DNA of 15,381 nt. Origin: JADJQU01 sp035490315. Its GTDB lineage: Bacteria; Planctomycetota; UBA1135; GCA-002686595. Position numbers and translations under genes: made by a program. The DNA is taken from assembly GCA_035490315.1 (NCBI GenBank), contig DATHET010000106.1:1-15381 (forward strand), given 5' to 3'. The notes beneath the pieces were generated by a model, which ran no database searches, was not told the origin of the DNA, and saw only the letters and a program-made list of their open reading frames with translations. Shown here in pieces: positions 1 through 6,639 of this stretch (within the stretch, counting starts at the first letter, position 1; every line of letters starts with the position of its first letter).

Positions 1-1464
1 GTGTGGAACACACTGAGCGGCGAACGCACCGACCTCAGCCTGGAGACTCCCGACGTCATCTGGCTGCGCACCATCGGCTGGGCGCCTCAAGCCGATGCCG
101 CTTCTCCCGCGCGGCTTGCCGTGGCTCGCCTGTCGGACGACTTCCGCACTCTCGACACGTACCTGTGGAGCGAATCCACCGGCCTGGTCAAGGTGATGAC
201 CGACCACGACGAGCGCTGGATCGGCGGCCCCGTCGACCGCGCACGCTGGAGCCTCGACGGCGCGCGATTGATCTTCGGCTCGGAGTCCTACGCGGCGTCA
301 TCGACTCCGGGCCATGCGCAATTGTTCGAGCTGGACGCCAGCACTCAGGTCGTGCGGCAGCTCACCCAGGTCAGCGGAGAAGTCAGCTCGTTCAGCCAGT
401 CACGCGACGGCGGAATCGTTTTCAGCTACAGCGAAACCGCCGCGAGCGATCAGCGCAGGCTCGGCTACATCCCGAAGTCCGGGAGCGTGCAGGAGCTCGA
501 CGCGCCCGTTGGATTCAACGCCAACCCGCAGTTCGCCGACGATTCGAGCCTGGTGATCTTCACCCACAGCCGCATGTTCCAACCGGCGGAGCTGTGGAGC
601 CTCGATCAACCCTCGAAGCAGCCCGCCCAGCGTCTGTCGCGCACCACGCCGCCGGACTTCGCCAAACGCGACTGGATCCATCCGGCACTCTTCGAAGTCG
701 CCGGCGCGCGCGGCGCGGTGGTGATGAGCCACGTGTTCCTGCCGCGCTCGAGCTCGCTGGAGCACCCCGATCGGCCGCGCGCCACGATCGTGTTCATCCA
801 TGGCGCGGGCTATTTGCAGAACGTCACGGACTCGATGACGGAGTACGAGCCGAATCTGCTATTCCATTCGCGGCTCGCGGGTCTCGGCTACGTCGTGGTC
901 GACGTCGATTACCGAGGCAGTGAAGGCTACGGGCAGGATTTCCGCACGGCGGAGCAATACCACCTCGGCGGCTTGGAGCTCGATGACATCCACGCGACGC
1001 TCGATCAATTGATCGCTCGCGGCGTGATCGACGGCAAGCGCGTCGGCTGCTATGGCGGTTCCTACGGCGGGTTCTTGACCTTGATGGCGCTGTTCACCGC
1101 CGGTGAGCGCTGGAGCGCGGGAGCGGCGCTGCGCTCGGTCACGGATTGGCGCACGTACCATCCGGGCTACACACAGCCGCGCCTGGGACGGCCTTCGACG
1201 CATGCGGATGCCTACGCGCGCTCCTCGCCGATCGATCACGCCGAGGGTCTGACGAAACCGCTGCTGCTCCTGCACGGCATGATGGACGACAACGTCTTCG
1301 CTCAGGACACGATCCGCCTGATGGAGAAGCTGATCGACCTCGGCAAGGACTTCGAGGTCATGCTCTACCCGAGCCAGAAGCACGCGTTCACCGACGGCGC
1401 GCACTGGCTGGACGAGTACAAGCGCATCGAGCGCTTCCTGATCGAGCACATCGGCCCGCCGTAG
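1..1464 (+). CDS. S9 family serine peptidase (DPP-IV / prolyl oligopeptidase type), 5'-truncated by the window edge
   Basis: This is an alpha/beta-hydrolase peptidase that would cleave short peptides, probably outside the cytoplasm. The visible 487 residues hold the end of a beta-propeller (PD40-like strands such as RWSLDGARLIFGSES near residues 80-95) and then the catalytic domain from about residue 225. The nucleophile elbow is GGSYGG with Ser354. The acid is probably Asp429 in HGMMDDNV, which aligns with the DPP-IV motif HGTADDNV. The base is His461 in SQKHAF. HGAGY near residue 265 fits the oxyanion region. S9B/S9C proteins usually have 600-700 residues, so about 150-200 N-terminal residues, including any signal peptide, lie before base 1. 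The GTG at base 1 is therefore probably an internal Val codon. The stop is TAG at 1462. The family call is firm; the exact substrate and subfamily are not determined. Confidence 0.93.
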   Translation: MWNTLSGERTDLSLETPDVIWLRTIGWAPQADAASPARLAVARLSDDFRTLDTYLWSESTGLVKVMTDHDERWIGGPVDRARWSLDGARLIFGSESYAASSTPGHAQLFELDASTQVVRQLTQVSGEVSSFSQSRDGGIVFSYSETAASDQRRLGYIPKSGSVQELDAPVGFNANPQFADDSSLVIFTHSRMFQPAELWSLDQPSKQPAQRLSRTTPPDFAKRDWIHPALFEVAGARGAVVMSHVFLPRSSSLEHPDRPRATIVFIHGAGYLQNVTDSMTEYEPNLLFHSRLAGLGYVVVDVDYRGSEGYGQDFRTAEQYHLGGLELDDIHATLDQLIARGVIDGKRVGCYGGSYGGFLTLMALFTAGERWSAGAALRSVTDWRTYHPGYTQPRLGRPSTHADAYARSSPIDHAEGLTKPLLLLHGMMDDNVFAQDTIRLMEKLIDLGKDFEVMLYPSQKHAFTDGAHWLDEYKRIERFLIEHIGPP

Positions 1465-1491
1465 CCGGGCAACTCGCGGCCTCGAGCAGGT

Positions 1492-1540
1492 AGGATCTCC
1501 ATGCTGCGCTGTATTGAATTCGCGGTTTGCTGGAGATCCT
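1492..1540 (+). promoter_or_regulatory. 10-bp inverted repeat enclosing the ribosome binding site of the downstream small membrane protein
   Basis: AGGATCTCCA (1492-1501) and TGGAGATCCT (1531-1540) are perfect reverse complements separated by 29 nt. The right arm contains the Shine-Dalgarno GGAG (1532-1535), which sits 6 nt before the ATG at 1542. If the mRNA starts upstream of 1492, the hairpin would pair the whole ribosome binding site. No T-tract follows it, so it is a poor intrinsic terminator for the peptidase gene. A DNA operator with two half sites is an alternative. Any regulatory role is inferred. Confidence 0.5.
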
Positions 1541-1541
1541 C

Positions 1542-2111
1542 ATGAAATCGAAGCTGCTCTTGGTCGTCGTGCTGCTCGCAGCTGGACTCGGATTCCTGTG
1601 GCAGCGAACTGGATCGAAGAATGAGTTGCCGTCGACCGAGCTCGCGCGGGCGGCTCACGCAGCTGAACCATCCGCGCCGAACCCAGAGATCGACAAGATC
1701 GAGACACCCGCGCAGCCTGTGCCTGTGGTCGATCCTGCAGCCAGCGAGGCAACCGGCGAGCACGTTGCCGTGGAGATTCCCCCCACCGATTTCAACGCGA
1801 AGTACTCCGGCTGGTCGCTCGACCGACTGATCGGGGCGGAGGCAATACTGCGAAATTCCTTCACGGATGCTTGCAAACCTGTATTCGCTGCGCGGTTCGA
1901 AGCACGATTGTTCGAGGAGACGATCCTGGAGTCGGGGCAGGAAGGTCCCTCGCACTCCGGTCCATCGGAGGTTCACTGTGACACGACGCCCGAGGGCAAG
2001 CAGCGCCAGAGGGCGGTCATCATCCCGATGGAGGAGTACCCGAAGCTGGAGGCAATGCAGCAAGAGCAGGGTTGGCTGTATTCGAGGATTTACAAGCTCC
2101 GCAACGGCTGA
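1542..2111 (+). CDS. Small membrane-anchored protein of unknown function (189 aa)
   Basis: I do not recognise this gene. The start at ATG 1542 is chosen because GGAG at 1532-1535 lies 6 nt upstream; a TTG at 1527 in the same frame would overlap that site. Residues 4-20 (LLLVVVLLAAGLGFLW and neighbours) form one hydrophobic helix that is either a signal anchor or an uncleaved signal sequence. A linker rich in Pro, Ala and Glu follows (about 25-85), then a polar C-terminal region (about 85-189) with two cysteines, Cys111 and Cys146, which could form a disulfide if the region is extracytoplasmic. The TM-plus-linker layout resembles the middle of the next gene's product, the sigma fusion that starts 76 bp downstream on the same strand. 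Cotranscription is possible. A partner role with that protein is only a guess. Confidence 0.75.
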   Translation: MKSKLLLVVVLLAAGLGFLWQRTGSKNELPSTELARAAHAAEPSAPNPEIDKIETPAQPVPVVDPAASEATGEHVAVEIPPTDFNAKYSGWSLDRLIGAEAILRNSFTDACKPVFAARFEARLFEETILESGQEGPSHSGPSEVHCDTTPEGKQRQRAVIIPMEEYPKLEAMQQEQGWLYSRIYKLRNG

Positions 2112-2187
2112 CGCGCGAAACTTCTCGAGTGAGTCGGAATCGCGGCATGAAATCGTGAAAAGCTGAATCCCGCCGAGCGCGCAGTGC

Positions 2188-4860
2188 ATGGATCTCCTGA
2201 AAGCCATGAACCCTGCGCCTCGATTTGATTCCGCGCATCTGCTGGCCCACGCGGGCTGGGTGCGCAAGCTGGCGCGCAGCCTGGTGCCGGCGGACCTGCA
2301 CCAGGCCGACGACATCGCGCAGGAGGCTTGCCTCGCCGCGCTGGAGCGGCAGCCCGACACCGATCGTCCCCTCGCGAGCTGGATGACGACCGTCGTGCGC
2401 AACCTGGTGCGCGAGAATCGCCGGCGGTCCTCTCACCGCGGAGCTCGCGAGCAGGCTTGCGCGCGCGACGAGGCCCTGCCCTCGACGAGCGAAGTCTTCG
2501 AGCGCCTCTCGGTGCACCGCGAAGTCGTCGAAGCCGTGTCCGAGCTCGACGAGCCGTATCGCACGACGATCCTGCTGCGCTACTTCGAAGAGCTCTCGGC
2601 CCGCGCGATCGCGCGCCGCCAGGGCGTTCCGCTGGCGACGATCAAGACTCGGCTCGCGCGCGGGCTGGAACTCTTGCGAGCGAAGCTCGACCGCCGGCAC
2701 GGCAGCGACGGCAAGGCCTGGCTTTCGGCATTGACTCCCCTGACTGGTTTCCCAGGCAGCCTTCCGGCATCCGCCGCCATCGGTCTCCTCATGAGTGCAC
2801 AGCTGAAAATCGCTTTGTCGGTCGCCGTCGTGCTCTGCGGCGCGTGGTTTTTCTGGCCGGCGCAAGAGAAGCAGGCTTCCTCGGGGCCGGAAGTCGCGCG
2901 CGTCGGCGAAGTGCAGGCCGCGGTGACTCCCGTGCAATCGGAATCATCCGCACCAGTCACGCAAGCTCCTGCATCCGATGCGCGCGTTGCCTTGCCAGCG
3001 CCGCAACCGAAAGTCGAAACGAAGCCTGCAACCGCCGATCAACGGATGCTGCAAGGCAGCGTGCTCGACGCGAACGCCCGCGCGGTCTCCGGCGTGAGCG
3101 TGTATTTCAGCGTGGGCAGGAACACGATCTCGCCGCGCGAATTCAACATGCGAGCGAAGAAGCAGGCCGCCGACGCGCCGAGCGCGGTCAGCGATGCCGC
3201 AGGACACTTCGAGATCGCCGCGCCGGCGGTCGCGGGAGAGCTGCTCGCCAGCGGCGGAACCTGGACGACGGTGCTCGCGGGACTCTGCGGCCCAGGTTCC
3301 ACCGGCAATTCCGTGGTCGTCGTCGCCCCCCACCTCGCTCACAGCGGACGCGTGATCGACGAAGCGGGCAGGCCGCTCGGCCAGGCGCGGATCACGATCC
3401 AGCTCCCGCGCGCATTCCGGCTGGCCTTCCCGCAGGTGCTCGACAACTCCGCCGAGCGCGGCTGGTTCTGCGAGAGCGACAAGACCGGACACTTCGATCT
3501 CGTCGAGGCGCCGCGGATTCCTGGCTCCACGCTGACAGTTTCTCTCGACGGTTTCGTTCCGCTCTCCCGCGCCGCTCCGGACGAGTCCACCGCTGGTCTC
3601 GAGATCGTGATGCACCGGCCCCTGTCGAAGCCCGGCATGGTCAGCGGCGAGGTCGTGGACGCCCTCGGCAATCCCGTGGCGGGAGCGAACGTGTCGCTCG
3701 GTGCCCTGACGACGACCGTCAGCGACGAGCAGGGTCTGTTCGCGCTCGAGCTGCCGAAAGACGACGTGCGCACCACCTGGAAAGCAGTCAAGCCCGGCCA
3801 TCAGCCCGCGATCGTGGCCGCGAGCCCGGCCGTGGAGCGCGGCGAAGTCGACGAGGGCGAATTCGTCCTGCTGCGCCTGGGTCCCGCGCCGCTCTCGATC
3901 TCCGGCCGCGTGGTCGACAGCGAGGACCGGCCGCTCGAAGGCTTCAAGGTCTTCCTCGTCGACCCGACTTTCTTCGCGGTCGAGGGCGAGGTGCCGCAGC
4001 ACGTCGAAGGCATGGTGTCGGGCGCGGCGGGCCGCAATCAGCTCGAGAAGCTGATGATGAACGTGCCCGAGGGCAGCGATCCCGAGGAAGTGCTGCGCGA
4101 GACCTCGAGCGTCTTCTGGACTTTCGTGCGCAGCGACGCACACGGCGAGTTCAAGCTCGAGGGCCTGATGGATCGCGCCTACACGCTGGCGGCGATGGAT
4201 CCGCTGACGCTCCTGCGCGTCGAGAGCGAGCCGATCCAAGCCGGAGCCAGCGACGCGCGGATCCGGATGCCGAGCGGCGCCTGCCTCGAGCACGTGCGCG
4301 GCAGGGTGGTCACCGCGAGCGGCGAGGGGCTCGCCGGCGTCGCCGTCACGCCGATGGCCGACGTGATGACCGTGCACATGACGCCGCAGATGTGGTCGAC
4401 GTTCAACGTCGGCTCGAAACCGGTGGTCACCGACGCGGAAGGCCGTTTCGCGTTCGAGCGCATGCCGCGCGAGCGCGTCTACCTCAAGCTCAGCGGCGAC
4501 GACATCCTGCCGCAGGACTGGGCGCGCTCGCAGACGGGCGGCATCGAGGCGGCGGCGAAGGACGGCATCGAAGCGATCGTGATCCAGGTCGCCCTGCGCT
4601 ACCACGTCCAGGTCGAGACGGATGCGGAGCTCGCCGATGAAGTGCGCGTGCTCGATGCCGAGGGGAACGCGATCACGATCAACGTCTTCGAGGGCAGCTC
4701 GTCGATGTCGGCGAGCGCGGTGCCGCTCACCGCGGGTCGCTCGCGCGTGCTGGTCGTCGGCGATGCCGCGCGCACGATCGTCGTCCTGCGCCAGGGTCAG
4801 GAAGTGCGCCGCGCTCCGCTCGTGCTCGCGCGCGGCAAGGTAAACACGATTCAGCTGTGA
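2188..4860 (+). CDS. ECF-type RNA polymerase sigma factor fused to a membrane helix and extracytoplasmic carboxypeptidase-regulatory-like domains
   Basis: Residues about 16-80 match sigma-70 region 2 (DDIAQEACLAALER, then an Arg-rich stretch after WMTTVVRNLVREN). Residues about 112-172 match region 4, with the helix-turn-helix from ELSARAIARRQGVPLATIKTRLARG. A short linker leads to one hydrophobic helix at about 206-223 (LKIALSVAVVLCGAWFFW). A Pro/Ala/Gln-rich stretch follows, then at least five beta-sandwich repeats of the carboxypeptidase-regulatory (CarboxypepD_reg) type starting near residues 287, 386, 485, 571 and 703, with signatures like SGRVVDSEDRPLEG. The expected topology is sigma inside and repeats outside. 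Sigma factors with long C-terminal extensions are known in Planctomycetota. The start is uncertain: ATG 2188 and ATG 2206 are both possible and neither has a clear Shine-Dalgarno. An internal ATG at 2791 lies just before the membrane helix. The convergent glycosyltransferase gene ends 21 bp away. Confidence 0.9.
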   Translation: MDLLKAMNPAPRFDSAHLLAHAGWVRKLARSLVPADLHQADDIAQEACLAALERQPDTDRPLASWMTTVVRNLVRENRRRSSHRGAREQACARDEALPSTSEVFERLSVHREVVEAVSELDEPYRTTILLRYFEELSARAIARRQGVPLATIKTRLARGLELLRAKLDRRHGSDGKAWLSALTPLTGFPGSLPASAAIGLLMSAQLKIALSVAVVLCGAWFFWPAQEKQASSGPEVARVGEVQAAVTPVQSESSAPVTQAPASDARVALPAPQPKVETKPATADQRMLQGSVLDANARAVSGVSVYFSVGRNTISPREFNMRAKKQAADAPSAVSDAAGHFEIAAPAVAGELLASGGTWTTVLAGLCGPGSTGNSVVVVAPHLAHSGRVIDEAGRPLGQARITIQLPRAFRLAFPQVLDNSAERGWFCESDKTGHFDLVEAPRIPGSTLTVSLDGFVPLSRAAPDESTAGLEIVMHRPLSKPGMVSGEVVDALGNPVAGANVSLGALTTTVSDEQGLFALELPKDDVRTTWKAVKPGHQPAIVAASPAVERGEVDEGEFVLLRLGPAPLSISGRVVDSEDRPLEGFKVFLVDPTFFAVEGEVPQHVEGMVSGAAGRNQLEKLMMNVPEGSDPEEVLRETSSVFWTFVRSDAHGEFKLEGLMDRAYTLAAMDPLTLLRVESEPIQAGASDARIRMPSGACLEHVRGRVVTASGEGLAGVAVTPMADVMTVHMTPQMWSTFNVGSKPVVTDAEGRFAFERMPRERVYLKLSGDDILPQDWARSQTGGIEAAAKDGIEAIVIQVALRYHVQVETDAELADEVRVLDAEGNAITINVFEGSSSMSASAVPLTAGRSRVLVVGDAARTIVVLRQGQEVRRAPLVLARGKVNTIQL

Positions 4861-4881
4861 ATCGGCGCGTGGGCCCGAGGC

Positions 4882-6639
4882 TCAGCGCGGCAGGGCGTAG
4901 AGCGCGATCCACGGGCCGGGCCGATCGACCCGCCACAGGCCGGTCAGCGGAAAGTCCATTTCCGTCGGCAGGTTGGCCTCGGGCGAGAGCCCGCGAGCGG
5001 CGCGGGAGGGATCGATGATCCACATCGGGATCCACAGCTCGGCCAGCGAAGCGAGCGGCGGCGTCTTCGGATCGGCGGGAGTGCGATTGACCATCACGAA
5101 GTGCGTCACGCCGAGGGTCGAGAGCATCTCCGCCGGCGTGGCGGCCATGCCGCGGCGCTCGGGCTTGACGCCGTAGACGTGCGCCGTGTCGTCGGTCTCG
5201 AACAGCTCCTCGACGAACAGGGCGTGGATCCCGAGCTTTCCGCCAGGGATGTGATCGGCCTTGAGCTGCTCGAGCCGCCGCGCCTCGCGCATGCGCAGCT
5301 CGCGCAGGCCGGCGAGCTCTTCGAGGGCGCGCTTCGAGAGCTCGACCTGCGGGCCGTAGTGGTCGATCGCGACGTAATTCGGGCCGCTCGCGGGAAGAGC
5401 GAGCTCTTCCAGCCGCCGCTCCGCTTCGGCGCGCGTGTCTTCCTGTCGCAAGAGCCAGACCAGGCGGCCGGCCTGGGCAAGAGGCAGGACGAACAGAATC
5501 GCCAGCGCGACGCGGCCCAGCTTGCGCTCGAGCACCAGCTCGCACACCAGTCCAGCCGGGAGCGCGAGCAGCACGGTCAGCGGCAAGAGGTAGCGTACGT
5601 GGTCCGAGGGATTGAACAGGAAGAATACGGCGTAGATCAGCGTGAACACCAGCGGGCCGCGCAGGTGCTTCGTACGCCAGGCGAGCGAAACGCCGAGCAG
5701 CCCCAGCCCGAGCAGCACCGGGTCGTAGCCCGCCAGGGTCTTCGACAGATGCGCGAAGGAATGCCAGGACCAGCCGACGCGCAGCGCCTGACCGCCGATC
5801 GTGAGGTGCTCCGCGGCGCGCGCCGTTCCGACCACGCCGGACTCCGGCACCGATCCGTGCACGAGGTAGTAGGCGTGGCCGCACAGGATGCCGACGAGCA
5901 GGCAGACGATGGCGGCCTGCAGCGCGAGCAGCACGCGCTTCAGGAGGAGGGAGCCGCTCCAGTCCGCTTTGCTCTTCGCCGCGAACACCCAGGTGCAGGC
6001 CGTCAACAAGGCGAAGAACAGCCCGGCCTGGTGCGCCGCGAAAGCCAGGCCCGCGCAGGCGCCGGAGAGGACCAGCGATCTCGCGCGCCCCGTCCTCGCG
6101 TAATCGACGCAGGCCCACAGGCACAGGCTGCCGAAGAATACGACGATCACCCAGGGCCGCTCCTGCACCGACATCTGCAGGTGGAGAAGTCCGCTCGCGG
6201 TCAGGAACATCGCGGCCAGGGCGCCACCGCGCAGGCCTGCCGCGCGAGCCGCGAAGAACACGGCGAGCGCCGTCAAGGCTCCGAAGAACGCTACCAGCGC
6301 GCGCGCGGGCAGCGCGGCGCGCTCCGGCTGCTCGGTGATCACGGCGCCGAATTCGCCCGCGTCGTGCCACTCGCCGCGCGCTTTGCCCAAGGCGTACTGC
6401 GCGCCGTAGATCGGCAGCAGCAGATACGGCATCAGATACGGGTACGACGAGTACTTGCCGACCTCGGGCGCGAGGTCGTGATCCTTGGCCATCCCGAGTG
6501 CCGCGCGGACGGCGTGCGTATCCGGCACATAGTTGCGCGAAAAACCGTGCTCCAGCGGAGCGCAGCGCAGAGCGAGGGCCAGCACGAACAGCGCTGCCAC
6601 CGAAAGGATCCGGCGCCAGCGCGGCACGGGCGTGCTCAC
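4882..6639 (-). CDS. GT-C type integral membrane glycosyltransferase (GT39/PMT-like), translationally coupled to rho
   Basis: The predicted product has 585 residues and many hydrophobic helices, from residue 11 (ILSVAALFVLALAL) to about residue 390, followed by a soluble C-terminal domain. In the first external loop, VPDTHAVRAAL (Asp40) sits where GT-C enzymes carry their acidic catalytic residue, and VQERPW lies in a later loop. Such enzymes transfer a sugar from a polyprenyl phosphate donor at the outer face of the membrane to protein, lipid or glycan. The acceptor cannot be told from sequence. The GTG start (6639-6637) overlaps the rho TGA as GTGA, which favours translational coupling. The same frame stays open up to 7167, but that part lies antiparallel-free within rho in another frame and reads as low-complexity Gly/Arg/Gln, so it is rejected. 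The gene converges on the sigma-fusion gene. Confidence 0.82.
   Translation of the reverse strand: MSTPVPRWRRILSVAALFVLALALRCAPLEHGFSRNYVPDTHAVRAALGMAKDHDLAPEVGKYSSYPYLMPYLLLPIYGAQYALGKARGEWHDAGEFGAVITEQPERAALPARALVAFFGALTALAVFFAARAAGLRGGALAAMFLTASGLLHLQMSVQERPWVIVVFFGSLCLWACVDYARTGRARSLVLSGACAGLAFAAHQAGLFFALLTACTWVFAAKSKADWSGSLLLKRVLLALQAAIVCLLVGILCGHAYYLVHGSVPESGVVGTARAAEHLTIGGQALRVGWSWHSFAHLSKTLAGYDPVLLGLGLLGVSLAWRTKHLRGPLVFTLIYAVFFLFNPSDHVRYLLPLTVLLALPAGLVCELVLERKLGRVALAILFVLPLAQAGRLVWLLRQEDTRAEAERRLEELALPASGPNYVAIDHYGPQVELSKRALEELAGLRELRMREARRLEQLKADHIPGGKLGIHALFVEELFETDDTAHVYGVKPERRGMAATPAEMLSTLGVTHFVMVNRTPADPKTPPLASLAELWIPMWIIDPSRAARGLSPEANLPTEMDFPLTGLWRVDRPGPWIALYALPR

Noticed and set aside
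2146..2165. Copy of the small membrane gene start (CATGAAATCG, then AAGCTG) between that gene and the sigma fusion
   Set aside because: The shared exact stretch is only 10 bp and the frame stops after three codons; chance or a tiny duplication explains it.
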